From Chionis minor (lineage: Eukaryota > Chordata > Aves > Charadriiformes > Chionididae), in NCBI GenBank assembly GCA_013398295.1, contig VZSF01008169.1, positions 1,116,001 to 1,180,000 on the forward strand: a stretch of 64,000 nt of DNA, written 5' to 3'. This document shows positions 1 through 12,404 of this stretch, piece by piece. Numbering within the stretch: the first letter of the stretch is position 1; each line of letters begins with the position of its first letter. The notes under the pieces are model-generated. The model made no database searches. It saw nothing but the letters and a program-made list of their open reading frames with translations, and had not been told where the DNA came from. Both the position numbers and the translations under genes were made by a program.

Positions 1-3000
1 AAGGTAACCTCCTGTCCTTACTTTTGATGGACATTGACAGAAAGTTTGTAGTGGCTTCTGGTAGGTACTTAAATTAGTCCGTATAGTGGGAAGGAGGAAT
101 CTCTTTTAGGGCTTCACTGAAGCTGGGAGGGGGCAGTATGACTGCAAAAGTTATCCTTTTAGAGTTATGCCATGTTCCAAGAATGGCTGTGACATTGAAG
201 ACCTGGACGTAGCAAGAGAAATACTCAGTTCTTACGATCACGTGTGCTGGTTCTGCATCTACAGTGGAAGATCCACTGTTAGGAGAGGATGGAGATGGTT
301 AAACTCAGATGTTTGGGAAGTCCTTCAGGGACCTGGAGAAAACTTTCTTCTAATATACATAATTCTTTGTTCAGCATTCGAGTAAAGTTGCTGTGTATAT
401 TTCTGCAATCATGTGACTTGTCAGAAGAGAGAGTATAATAATATCCAGTTTATTTTAATACATAACAAGAGGAGTGGTGCTTTCTTTGATGTCATGCTTG
501 TAACACATTGCTCTTTATAAAGGTACAAGAAATAAATACGAGGGTTGAAAGAACACTGATCTTTCAACTTTGATCTCTTCGCTTCCCAGCTTATTCCTGT
601 CTTGGTTACAATGAAGTCTACATTGTGGGGAGAACGTTACAAAGAGTTTCTCCTGTCAGCTGGAAGAAAAATGTCAAAGTTCAAGAAAGGAAAAGTAAAG
701 AAAAAAAAACTGATTAAAGGAATTACGTTTATCTTGAAAGACTTTGCTCACTTGAAGCTACCTTTGTGATTGTCTGAAAAAGCAAAATGAATGTGAAACA
801 CAATGGGGAGCTATTTTAATGAACCATCTCCAGCTCTTGGGGCCTCTAGCTAATATAATTTAGTTTTGATTTTTTTTTATTTATTTTGATCGTTGTTCTT
901 TTAGTGGTTCTTTACAGGCTATTACAGGATGAACTGTTACATAGTAATGACCACAAGTAAGTAGAAGAAAATTAAAAATTTTAAATGTTTTTCCACAGTA
1001 CTTACTTCCTTCTCAAATATCTCTTTAAATAAAAGATACTTAAACATTGCCGAGGAGCAGGAAAAAAGCCAGTTTCCTACTGAATATCTGAAGGACTGCC
1101 AGCTTCTGCCAGGATCCTTTTTGCTAATTATTCCCTAGAGTGGCTTAGGCGTCTCTTTAACTTCAAGCGTAGTGCACGGCCCCACAGAAGTCGTGGGATT
1201 ATTTATAAGCTTTGAGATAGGCAAGCACTTCAATTGTGTTGTTGAGTCAGTTGTTCAATCATACACTCTTGGGGGCGCAGCAGTTTTTTATATTTAAATT
1301 TCATATAGCTCTCACTATATCCTACCTACAAAATTGCATCCGTTGTCAGCAATTACAGTTCGGGTTTTTTCCTACGTGTAAGTAAAAAGGATTGGTTTTG
1401 CTGTAAGAATATATAGTGTGGTGTTCTTGACATCAGAGATCAATAGATTAGCCTTGTGCTGCCAGGAAATAAAATGCTGAGCCACCTCATCTTGTAATAA
1501 AGCAGTAGACGGATCCATTAATGCACACGCTGTTATTTTGTGTCTGAAAATAGCGGAGGACAGAGATTTATTTTTTTTTTCCTATGACTAGTCTGAAATA
1601 AACATTGGAATTGATAAAGTAAGGCAAAGAGCCTTTGGTTGAATCATGCTTTTTGTCATAACCTGATAACTGTGCACTCCAAGTCACAGCAACCAGAGTA
1701 ACAGTGATTTTGCTTGTTTGGGGCAGAATAGCTACAAATGGAATTTTCAGATCAGAGAAGATGTACGGAATTAGTTATGTTTGCCTTATCTGGTAACGTG
1801 ATTCTCCAGGGGAAGTGAGCACTTTTAGTGTTAAATAAGGGCTGCAATCTATTGGAAAATCATTAAGAAATACGGTAATGAAGTTGGAAGGTAATTAAGA
1901 TCAAGGAGGAGCACTCAGCTACACTTTACATGACCTCTTTTTTTGATGCTGACCAGTTACTCCCTACTGTTATTATCTGTGGTACTTCTATAGTTCCTAT
2001 TATCATAGAATCTGAAAACTTCAGTCTTTAATGTACCTATTGTTACAAATCCCATGTGAGGGGGGGAAAGTGATATGGGGAAACGCAATGAAAGAGATTA
2101 AGGGAACAGCTCAGGGGTGAGCAGCGGATCTGTGGGAGAGCAGAGGCTGCCTGTTTCTCAAATCCCAGGTTAGCATTCCAGCCGATCAGTCTTACTTTCT
2201 TACTGTTAATCTCACTGTTTGTTAATAATTTGAGTAATTGATTATGGAAGCAGATACTTTAGTAGCTGTGATGGCATTAAATGCTGAAAATAGATTTCAG
2301 CCAATAGTTTTGCTGCTTATTTAAATGGAGTAGAATAGGATTTCCATAGGCTGATCTAGATATGGCAGTAATTAATTTGGATGTCGGTCACATTCTTTGC
2401 TAGTACTTGTCTAGTGAAGTGAAAGTTGGATTTTTTTTAAGTTTCACAGGACAGAAAAGTAGAAAGAGTATTTGGTTTATGACAGAGTTTGAAGTTCTAC
2501 TGTTAGCTTTGTTTCTTGCTTTTAGATGAGCTTAATAGATGTTTTTTAAAAACGTTTTACATTTATCTATTTGCAGTATTCTTAGTGGAAATGGATTATC
2601 CAATACAGAAACTATGTAGTTATGAATTTCATTTAAACCATCCTTTCATTTCCAGTGGATGTGTGTCTGATCCCTGTCAATGACCTATACCTGATGCTTG
2701 AAAGGAATGTTTTAAGGCTTCCAGAGGTAGCAGACAGTACTTTGGTAACTGACGTTACTGGCTTTTTTTCCCTAACATCATGTGAATATTTCATTTGGTG
2801 ATTGATTTTTTTTCAGTGTACTATTTCAGCCCAGGTAATAATTGCACGTGATGGTAAATGGCTGCTGTTGCTCTCTCTTTTGTCCAAGAAAAAGATGATG
2901 AGATGTAATCTCAAGCATATTGTTTAGATATTTTTGTTTGTTTAATCTTAGTGTGCGCTGCTTCACTGAAGGATAAACTTGGTGGATGCTGGAGTTTAGG

Positions 3001-6000
3001 GAAGTGAGTCAGATTCAATTTCTGAATGTACAGCAAAGGGAAAAGCATTCCCAAGAGCTTGTTATGCTGCCTGGCCAGCTTCACAATGCACTGCAAAGCC
3101 GGGCTTTTGTTATCAAAGGCTCATGTGCCATGGAAGTTATCATACGTAGTTGATAACAGGAAGCTGAGCACAATGCTTTAATTCAGCTGAAAGATTTTGC
3201 AAATGTCGTCAGTTGGGAAAGGATATTGTCACCATGTGGTCCTAGTTAAGTCTCAGATAGAATAGTAGTATTTTCTCTTGTGTTTTTTCTTGGTTGCAGA
3301 TTGTAACAGAAGAGTTACAGAGGCAAAGTGATGTTTCATGTATGTTTTGGAATGAACACCGAGAAGAAATCAATACATAATGTAACGTTTGCTTTCTTAT
3401 TTCCAAATTAGTTTAACAAAATAGTTTGTGCGTGCAGATTTTACTGTTAATGTATAAAACTGAGATCCAATTTGCAGTGCGCCACCTCGGGAGATCCCCA
3501 GATGGGTTTTCGAAGAGTTTGATGTGGTGTAAGATGATATAAACATAGCTTCATCCTATTCAGACTTGAGCATGCTACTGGCCTATCGTACAGACATTCA
3601 CAGGCGTCATGGACTTGACAGACGTCGTAACAGTTCTTCAGTACTGTGTTTTGCGTGTGTGCTGCAAAACCAGGTATTTTGGTTGAAGTTTGGCTAATGA
3701 TTAGTTAAATGTCAGTTTTAATAGCAGTGGCGAAAAATCTTCGCTTGTCAGCTTGATAACAAGCCTCTATGGGAGAGTCGTGCTTAATTGCTTAGCTGAG
3801 TTACAACACGAGTCATTTTGCCTTCGATACAACTTTAACCTGAGCTAGTCCTTTTCAGTAAGCCACTTTTTTTTGCCAGTATAGAAACACCCTGTGGCTT
3901 TGTGGCCTCTGTGTTCCTCCTGCCATAGGCAGAAGTATCGCTTACCTTATAGAACCTTGGATGGGTTGAAACCATTAGACTGACTTGGTGGAGACCTGTG
4001 GACTGTAAAATTCACATCTGTGTGGATCCTTCATAACCTTTAGCACAACAGAAGATACCAATGTCTCTGAGGTTTTTTCTAAATATATCTTATGCTTTTA
4101 TAGACAATACATTGTTGAAGTAATATTAAATATTAGTAACAAGGCTCCTCAGTCGTAAAAGTTACACGTAGATGTACTATCCCAGATCTCTTTTTAAAGT
4201 GTTTACATAGTTGTAACAATGCTTAATATGAACATCAGCAGTCATTATACGATCTCTACTAAATATTTTTTCATGAGTGGATATGATCTTAGTGAGGAAG
4301 CAGCAAACATTAAGTGGATGGAGAAAACACAAGTGTGGTGAACAGGGAGAGTCTTTATGAGGAACACTTACTCTTCACAGGTAAGGGTCACCTGAGTCAA
4401 GAAAGTATAGCCTAAGCCATTCTGCAAGTATTTAGCTAAGTAGGTATCATTGGTGGTGTGATTTGTAGTGGATTTTCTTACGTTCTTTCTTGCCTAGTTA
4501 GTCTGCTGGTGCTCTGCCTGTGTCTCTGAAGAGCAGAACAGAGAGAGGTCTGTGTGGCCACTGCAGTTGGCCAGGAGCAGGACTGCTGAGTCAGTTCTCG
4601 TGTATTTTCTACTCCGCCAAGATAACAACAAGATTAGATGGACTTCAGGCTCCAGTGAGTGAGCTGAGAAAATACCCTCTTCCTGTTGCTCCTGGCCGTG
4701 CTGCCTTAGTTCTTCTGAAAAACGTTGTACTAGAAAGTAGCAGCAAATATGATGATGTTAGTAGCTGGGCTCTTTTTTTTGGTTTTAGTCCCCAGAAGAT
4801 ACGTAGTATGAGAAGTAGTGCATGGTAATGTACAGTGGTGCTCTTACAGCAGTGGACACATCTGCTTGCTGGAGTATGTTACAACCCTTTTCAGCAGTGG
4901 TGGTAAATCTGTTTCTGGGTTTGAGCTGGGTGAATATTTAAAACGTATCGCTGATCAACGCATAATCACAACAGTATTTCCCCGTGTGCAGGAAGAGAAT
5001 GGGTTTTGTTGCAATTTCAAAATATTTTCTGTAAACTATTGGAATATCATAAGCTGAGATGCTTTTTAAGGACTAAAACATAATTACTTCAAAAGCCACA
5101 AAGTAGCTTTGCAGTACGGGTTTTTAAAGCTCAGCAAATGTTATGTAGTACCTGAATTATTGATGGAGATGAATTGGAAGAGGAAGCTCTGTTGTCTTGT
5201 CAGTCTCAAGTAAGCAGTAGTTGGTTGACCTTGCAGAGAAAGGCAACTCCTTCGGAAGCGATGGGTGAACAGGTCCTGGGTGAGGAACCCTACCGTGAGA
5301 GTGGCTTGTGTCAGTACGCCCAGAAGATGACTGCCTGCTTTGGACATTTAGGTAAAGAATTTAAAGCTGTTATATGTGGATCTTTTGGTCTCCATTATGT
5401 GGATGAAGTGTTTCCTCAAGTTTACAGTAAATAGCTGAGTGTTTTGTACATGAGCCTGCAGTCTTGAGTAAGTAAATTGTGTGTGTCAAAAGTGAAAAAG
5501 CTGCACGGATGGGGTAATTTTACTACAAATAGAAAGATTTTGTTGGGAGTGTTTTTTGTGTATGTGTGTGAACTTGAATGTTAGAATGATTTTTCACTCT
5601 CTCTTGCTGTTTTAGTTATTTTATTGCTTGGTTAACTATATTTCTTGGTATAAATAGACATAGTGCTTGCTCATTTTTCATTTATGTGAAGGCCCTTTTT
5701 TTTCTTTCTTACTCTCAAGATCTATGAGAATTCTTACATGGGAAAAGAAGATAATTCCGTTGCCTTGGACAGATGCATGAAACAGTATTTGGGGCTGTCT
5801 GCCTGTGCAATTCATGTGTTACCCTCTGAAGAGCTATGAGGGAAGGAGAAAATTTAGTTTCGATTTACCTTGTTTTCTGTGGTTTTATTTTGATTTTTCT
5901 TTGCAGCTCGGTTTTGCTGAACTAGTATGACTGACTTGAATTTCTTCATTTTTTGGTTGGGTTTTGTTGCTTTCAATACAAGAATAAAGTCACACTGAAG

Positions 6001-7261
6001 TGCATTTGCAGGAAGTTTAATTCTTATGGCAGAAGCAATTAAAGACAGCATTAGTGCACTACACATTTCTGCCTTTTATTTAGCTGAAGGGCCAGTTTAA
6101 TCCTCAGTGTTGTTCAGAAGGATGGAGGGATATTTATTCTACTATGATTTTAGCCCTTGGTGTCTAATTGTTGCTATTGTTCAGTGCCTGCTATTTAGTT
6201 GTGCAAGTTATTTGTGGATTGCAGTCAATTTTTTTTTTTTATTGGTTCTTTTCTAGTCGCATTGGTACAGAAGCCTCTATTCCTGGTTGTATATGAAACA
6301 TATATGTATTTTTAGCATCACGGAATCCAATTGGTTTGGGGAATTCAGAGGGGATGGTCTTAAGGAAATGGTCTTAAGGCGGCTGAAAATATTTATAAAT
6401 AAAATATTTATAATGTTGAGAATGAGATAAAATATTTAAAGAAGCTAATCTGCCTAATTCCTGTCTCATATCCAGTGCCTTGTGAAAACTGCCAGCCTGG
6501 AAAGTGCCCATACCTCAAACTGTGCCCTGTGAAGGCTCGAGCCCCCAGCACTGAATACTTGGATTAGGCAGGGCTTTGAATTGGCAGGGATTTACAAATG
6601 TTTTGCTGCTTGGCAGGTACTGAGGAAATTTCCTCAACACGACTTCTGGGTTGGGCGCCCTGGATTCCTGAGAGTGTTTCAAGAAACATAAGGACAGGGT
6701 TGTACACTTGTGTTTTCTGCCTGTTTCTTTTCTCTTCGGCAAGAGTAGTAGAAATCGATCTTTTCCACTTAATTGAGTGCTTAAGTGGCAGGAGATTGCC
6801 GCTGTCTTTTTGATTCTGACTGAGGCTGAATCCCAGTGCCTGGTAAACAGTGTGTTGTACAAGGCTGTCTCAGGCTTTGTCCTCTACCTTGGACACCAGG
6901 ATCTGACCCTCAGACCAACCGCTCCAAACAGCCCTTCGTGGGACTTGGGAAGCCACTGTGATGCTTCGTGGTCTTGTTTTGTTCACTTCTACTTCTTGTC
7001 CTCTTAGATTAATTGACAGGATGGAGGTTCTTAAAGATATACCCTGTACTTAAAAAACACTAGCAAAAAAATCATATTGCTTTGTGTTATAAGCCGCAGT
7101 TAATTTGTGGTCATTGAGGCTGCAGTTATCAGACAATGACAGCAGTAGCCAGGGCTGGAAAGGGGTGTCATTAGAGTAGTCTCTCTCAAAGGAAGGAGGA
7201 CTTCATTTTTAATTAAGCAGGATGCTTCCACAGTGACACGTCAGGGTGACAAAATGCTGGT
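1..7261. other. No gene found: upstream flank or upstream ABLIM1 intron
   Basis: AT-rich sequence with scattered short homopolymers and no repeat family I recognise. The open frames (for example 167-385, 4520-4828, 4818-5057 and 5174-5434) have no known domain and no coherent splice partners. The first bases read AAG then GTAACC, which could be an exon end with a donor at base 4, but three bases cannot support a call. Whether this is intergenic or intron depends on whether ABLIM1 has a start further upstream. Confidence 0.6.
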
Positions 7262-7640
7262 CTAAACCGAGCTGCTCCCATGGCCCCCCACCAGCTCCAC
7301 GCCTCTTGGTGGCAGAAGGCGGCTGGATTGGGCTTCGCTGTTAGAAATAACGTCGCACCCTTCCACAGGGGTCACAGGCCGGGTGCTCCTGTCGCGGAGA
7401 CCCTGTGGGAGAAGGACACTGACCTCTGCTGCCCCCCACGCTGACACAGGAGCCGCTCTCCCCGCAGAAGCCGTGCCTGCCAAGCGCAGGAACAGGTCCC
7501 GGCGTGGGCGAAAGTGGGTCCAGCCTCTCCTGCCTTTGCCCTGCCCTTTCGCCTGTATCACTTGTTTGCAGCTCTTCCGGGCAAACTGCACGTTAAAGGA
7601 ATCAATAGAGGCTTTATACGGCTCACGTGGTGTGTGATTA
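7262..7640. promoter_or_regulatory. CpG-enriched GC-rich patch, function unknown
   Basis: This segment is clearly richer in G+C and CpG than its surroundings; I count about 17 CpGs between 7262 and 7520. It lies 2.2-2.5 kb upstream of the ATG at 9839. It contains an acceptor-like CTCTCCCCGCAG near 7470, but I recognise no protein in any frame. It may be a distal promoter, an enhancer or simply a GC-rich intronic patch. Confidence 0.25.
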
Positions 7641-9714
7641 CGTGAGAGCAGACTGCAGTTTCCTCTGATCACTGCTCCACAACAGCTCATGCTAGTTCAG
7701 GAGTTACTGCGGTGGCTGGTGTAACGACAGACTAGGTCAAGGTAGCCGGCAGGTTGGGATCAGCACGGCTCTGACACGAAACGGGGAGTCAGTCGACCTG
7801 CAGTGAAGGACAGGCTTTTCTTCTAGGATTCAGGCAGCCAAACAGTAGCAAATGTTGCAACGGTGTAAAAAATTACCGCAGAGCTCACCTTTCTGCTTTC
7901 TGAGGATTAATTTCGGCAGCAGAGTTAATGTCAGGGCAATGTGTGCTTTTGCCTCACCTACCTCAAAGGGCAAAGTCCACCGTGAGGTGTTGGTGAGGCT
8001 GGATAGTTGGCTCTGCTCTTGTCACATGTCAACCCCCGTCACCAATTATCCATGAGAGATACTTGTCTTAGAGCGCATCCATCATCTCCTGTGAGCCATC
8101 CCTCTGCTTTAAGCACACAACGGTCATCCACCCTCAGCTGAAGTGGTAGAAGCTTTTGGAGTTTCAGAAGAGTTGTCTCTTCCACGGAGTGGCTGTGGTC
8201 TGCAGGTCAGTAGGTTGTGAAATCTGGGAGAGTTTGAAAAATCGCTGCAAAGCTTCGTTTCCTAGGGAGAATAGTTAAAACATGGCATTTGGTAAGATTT
8301 CTGGTCTGATAGAAGATACAGAACTTGAATTGCTGTGTTTATTGAGCCAGTTCTTCCTCAAATACACATTAGTATCACCCTGTTAAAATTAGTACAGTGG
8401 TGCAGATTTATTGTGACTCTGTCCAGCTGTGTCTGTGGTTGATTATAAAACCCAGGAGAATGGCTGTTTAAGGGAAAATGTGATTTTGCGCTTCTTTTCA
8501 AGGTAATGTAGAAGTCATACTGCCTGAAAAATAAAAAGCACTTGACCTTATAGGAGGTATTTAATAACAGATGATCAAAGTCTGGATTTGTGAGATGATA
8601 TTTTCTCTATAAAATAGTAAATAAAGCAGTATTCTCTTCAAAGCCTGTCCAGCATCTGTAGTTAGTACTTGAACTCTGGGTTTTGCGGGAAGAATTAAAC
8701 AACAGTTTCTCACTGTGCTCAGTAGGCCTAGTGGTGGGGTTTTTTTCACCTTCTAATTTAGCAAAAGCCTTACTGCAAGCAGTCCAATCACTCCATTTTG
8801 CAGCTATAGGTAATTTCTGTATGTTAAGGGGAAGTGAAAGCCTGGGCCAAACGCTGTCTGCGCAGTTGTTTCTCGAAGTTTGGTAGAGGAAAGAATCCGA
8901 AGTTGTCTCTGAGCAGGTCCTGGTCTGGGGTCTACCTGTAAATTCCTCTTACAGATCACAAATGCTGTTTTAGGTTGGGGTTTTTCTTTTTTTCTTTTTT
9001 TTTTTTTCCCCCCCTCTTTTGCTTTGGAATTTCCAGTGCCCTGTTGATGATTAACTCTGCCTTTACCCGGGGAGAAATATTCATTAGATGATTAGATTAG
9101 CAAGGCACTGGAATTGGATTAATGTAAATACTCCTTGCAAGTGAAGCAGGAAGGGTTGGCACAGTATCTGCAAAGCTTCTCCCGTCAGCTACACAGGGAA
9201 GTGGAGAGGAAGAGCACAAGCAAACCAGTCCTTAATAGTTAGGGGAAAGCTTAAGTGCTTTTGTTTGGAATAGGCAGTGAAAGCTGCCGAAGGGATTTCT
9301 TTGAAGAAATCTGCTTATGAATTAGTGCTGGCCAGCCTTTGTACGTCCTTCAAAAAGGAGGCCCAACATGCTCTACCTTTACTATACTCTTTTTACAGGA
9401 GCACACATACAAACCTGGCACGGAACAGGGGCAGGGTAGATTAAATGCACAGATGTGCATTTGTAGCTTATGATGATGATTCTTCCCTAATAAGATTTTT
9501 GACACAGCAAGGTTTTTTGATTTTTAAACTAATCCTCTTATATACCTCAGTTACGTTCTTTCTCTTGTCCTGAATATTAATCTGATTTGCAGATACTCTT
9601 CATGGGTTTGCTTCTGATTTTTGCATTCCCAGGGATGAGTTGCAACTGATTACAATAGTTTTAGATGGCAGTCACCTGATCAAGCATACTGCCATAATCT
9701 CTTGAAGATGATCA
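7641..9714. other. No gene found: immediate 5' region of candidate first exon
   Basis: AT-rich, with a long mixed T/C tract near 8980-9020. No repeats or exons were recognised. It would contain the proximal promoter of the 9839 exon if that is a first exon. Confidence 0.5.
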
Positions 9715-9725
9715 CTAAAAATATA
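9715..9725 (+). promoter_or_regulatory. TATA-like / MEF2-like element upstream of the first coding exon
   Basis: CTAAAAATATA lies about 115 bp upstream of the ATG at 9839. It resembles both a TATA box and a MEF2 site (YTAWWWWTAR with a mismatch at the last base). If it is a TATA box, transcription would start near 9745-9755, giving a 5' UTR of about 90 bp. The region has no CpG island, so a TATA-type, tissue-restricted promoter is plausible but unproven. Confidence 0.25.
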
Positions 9726-9838
9726 TCTTCCTTAATCTCCTTTGCTGGATAAGAGAAAAAGAGAAGGATTGGTAAGGGCAGTGTGCCGTGAGTGGTAGAC
9801 TGACTACATGCACTACAGCTAGCTTCTTGCGAATAGAA

Positions 9839-10082
9839 ATGCCGTCTTTCCCCATCTTAAACAGCTTTGGGAAGCTGTGTGGATCAAGTAAAACTGAAGA
9901 ATTGGTGCTGGAAAAGGTGAAATTCCGAAATTCAGTCAAAAGGATGTCAATTATTGAGGATGGGGATATTGCAGAGGTCTTGTATCTCATTCCTAAGCAG
10001 AGCTTGCTGAAGCAACTGCCCTACTTGAATCCAGATGACTACTACTTATGCGAGCGGTTATTTGACACTCCTGAGGATCGGG
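9839..10082 (+). CDS. ABLIM1: ABLIM1 candidate first coding exon, long isoform N-terminus (81 aa + 1 nt)
   Basis: The exon opens with ATG at 9839 (purine at -3) and stays open for 81 codons, then one G, then a GTAAGC donor at 10083. This phase 1 end completes the split Val codon (g + tg) at the 45293 acceptor. The protein begins MPSFPILNSFGKLCGSSK, which resembles the mammalian ABLIM1 long N-terminus beginning MPAFLGLKCLGKLCSSEK. A later LYL-x-PK motif is also shared, and the mammalian region is about 80 residues, close to the 81 here. The middle (Glu/Lys-rich, then LLKQLPYLNPDDYYLCERLF) is strongly diverged. The first in-frame stop upstream is TAA at 9773; the frame between them has no other ATG, so 9839 is the natural start. 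No good acceptor lies just upstream, so it is probably a true first exon with a short 5' UTR. The frame runs on past the donor into the intron to about 10225, which is read-through and not coding. Confidence 0.78.
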
Positions 10083-10296
10083 GTAAGCGAGGATGGGCCT
10101 CGGATCTTGATTTTTGGTTGGTGAATAGGCTGAATTGCTTTACAGTTAGCTTGTTTTTTTGTGTAACAGCAAGATGCTTTATGACAGCAAATGTGCTCAG
10201 CTGTGGAGAAATATTTTATCACTGACAGAGAGGAGGGAAAGAAGAATAAAAAGCTAAACTGGAATTTGAATAGTCAAAAGTAGCTGATGAATATAG

Positions 10297-10747
10297 GTGC
10301 AGCGCTCTCCAGATGATGAGGGGGCTGGAGCATCTTTCTTATGAGGAAAGCCTGAGGGAGTTGGGTCTTTTTAGTCTGGAGAAGAGAAGGCTGGGGGGGG
10401 TTCTCATCAATGCTTACAAATACTTAAAGGGGGGAAGCCAGGGGGAGGGGGCCAGGCTTTTTTCGGTGGTAGCCAGTGATAGGACAAGGGGCAATGGGTA
10501 TAAAATCGAATATAGGAAGTTCCATCTCACCATGAGGAGAAACTTCTTTCCTTTGAGGGTGGCAGAGCACTGGCACAGGCTGCCCAGAGAGGTGGTGGAG
10601 TCTCTGACTCTGGAGACATTCCCAACTCACCTGGACGCCATCCTGTGCCACCTGCTGTAGGTGGACCTGTTCTGGCAGGGGGTTTGGACCAGATGATCTC
10701 CAGAGGTCCCTTCCAACCCTTAACTCTCTATGATTCTGTGTTTCTAT
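10297..10747 (+). mobile_element. CR1 LINE, 5'-truncated 3' end
   Basis: This fragment holds the decayed C-terminal end of CR1 ORF2 ([20 protein letters not shown], later [16 protein letters not shown]) and then the 3' UTR with GATGATCTCCAGAGGTCCC and a tail of degraded ATTCTATG-type octamers. The reading frame of the C-terminal tail is open from 10313 to 10660, but no catalytic domain remains. It lies about 215 bp after the donor of the 9839 exon and ends about 30 bp before the left arm of an inverted repeat. It belongs to the same subfamily type as the copy ending near 43218. Confidence 0.92.
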
Positions 10748-10778
10748 GTGGCCATTCTGGGACAAAGTGGGCCTTAAT

Positions 10779-10904
10779 TGTAATTTAAGTAAAGCTGAGA
10801 CACTAGGCACCTTGCGACCTTTCAGCTAGCATTACTCACGGCATGGGAAAGCAGGACCACATTACCCGTCCTATTGAACAGCAGCACCCAAACTGTAGGA
10901 TGAA
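10779..10904 (+). repeat. Left arm of a 126-bp inverted repeat
   Basis: This arm runs from TGTAATTTAAGTAAAG to TGTAGGATGAA and is the near-exact reverse complement of 12405-12529, with about three base differences. The arms enclose about 1.5 kb that includes a 16-N assembly gap. It begins about 30 bp after a CR1 tail that is not part of the repeat. Confidence 0.93.
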
Positions 10905-11004
10905 GTACTCAAGCTAGAAAAATACCTTTTGAAAGCACAACATCCTGTGGTAGTGTGTTCCCGAGCTTTCCTATGAGTTTTAAGAAACTATATTCCATCC
11001 CTCG

Positions 11005-11037
11005 CCCCCCCCCNNNNNNNNNNNNNNNNCCCCCCCC
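11005..11037. other. Assembly gap (16 N) inside a C homopolymer
   Basis: N bases occupy 11014-11029, flanked by C runs on both sides. The true length is unknown. The gap sits in the loop of the inverted repeat, so the local structure should be treated with care. Confidence 0.98.
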
Positions 11038-12404
11038 TTTTTTTTAAACCTATTGCCAAAGCCAAGTTGTTTCATTTGAAGCTGTCTTATTTTTGAACTG
11101 GAAGTGGTGATTAAAGGTCTTTCTGTGTTCACCACCTTCTCGTCACTTGTGAGTTTATTAAAATTTTGTTGTATTTTTTTATCCAGATACCACCTTTTCC
11201 AGGATAAGCAGTCATAATTTATTTAGATGCTGTTCATGCAGGAGCCAGTCCATGCCTTTGAGTATCCATTTTACCTTTATTTTTCTAATTCTGCTATAAC
11301 CCTTGAAAAATTGGGGAATAGAACTGTATTCAACATGTACCATAACGTGGCTATATGTACAGAGTCATAACAATGCTCTTTGTTCCTCCCAGTAGTTCCT
11401 AAAATTTGGTCTGTGATTTTAATGAATATTGAACACTGGTTTATTCCTTCATAGAGCTATTGGTGGTGAGAGGACTTATATCTGGAATTTATCAGCTTAA
11501 CTGATTTGTTACAATCCGTTAAAAATTTAAATTAAAACGTTTTCTGGAAACTCCAATCTATTAAATTGTCTATAGTTGTTAATCTGAAACTTTCAGATAT
11601 ATTTCAAAGATACTATCTTCTAGAACTTGCTTTATGGACCTCAGTTTTGACCACCTGAACTGTTTATGTGCTGAAATTTTGCCTGTACTTTGCAGGTCAG
11701 GAAAACCGCTACGTACTTGTCACTCTGCTCAGCTCCTCAAAATGTTAATACTGAGTGATTGTATATGGTAAGCAAGTATTTTTCAAAGATCTGCTTTCAG
11801 GTTTGTCATTTGGACAGTGCCGGATAACACTTTTTCTTCTGCGCAAATAGCTTTTTGCTAGTCAGCTCTGGATTTCACACTGGCCAAAACCCATATACTG
11901 TTTTGCATAGCTACTGCTTCCGAGTAATCAATTATTTTAAAAGCAAAATTTTAATTAAGGTGTTGCTAAAACATGAAGTAAATATATAATATGGCTGTGA
12001 ACCAGAAAAAGCAGCTATCGTTCTGCATTGTCACATCCCCTGCAGTGTTTCACATTGGTATGCTGGAGAAAACTTGTACAGGCAATTTGGGCATTTTTAT
12101 AAATCACAATTTAGGCTAGAAAACTAATTGAATGAACAGTGACCAGCTATATGATCAATTCAGGCAGGAGTCCAAAGAAATTCTTTGCCATTGGATCAGG
12201 CTGGGAGCCCTGTTTTTGCACAGGTGCAATTTTTTTCTTGTTTTTATGGGGCTTAAATCAGTCTAGAAGTATGTAATTTTTATGTAATTTTGTAGTTCTT
12301 CGCTCATTTGTAAGCAATCACAAAGATCGTGGGACAGTTGGTGATTAGTATTATGCTGCAATAGGTAATGCAAATAAATAACTACTGGGGCTTTTTTTTT
12401 CCTT

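Noticed and set aside
167..385. 72-codon frame near the window start with several Cys residues
   Set aside because: The Cys spacing does not fit a zinc finger or LIM domain, the frame has no homology I recognise, and no convincing splice sites flank it.
4520..5434. Cluster of overlapping + strand frames of 80-100 codons
   Set aside because: The frames differ from one another, have no domains and lack coherent splice sites; they are what AT-moderate intron sequence gives by chance.
9788..10225. Full 145-codon frame as a stand-alone protein
   Set aside because: It begins with GTG, which is not a plausible eukaryotic start here. The first ATG is at 9839, and after the donor at 10083 the frame continues into intron sequence without known homology.
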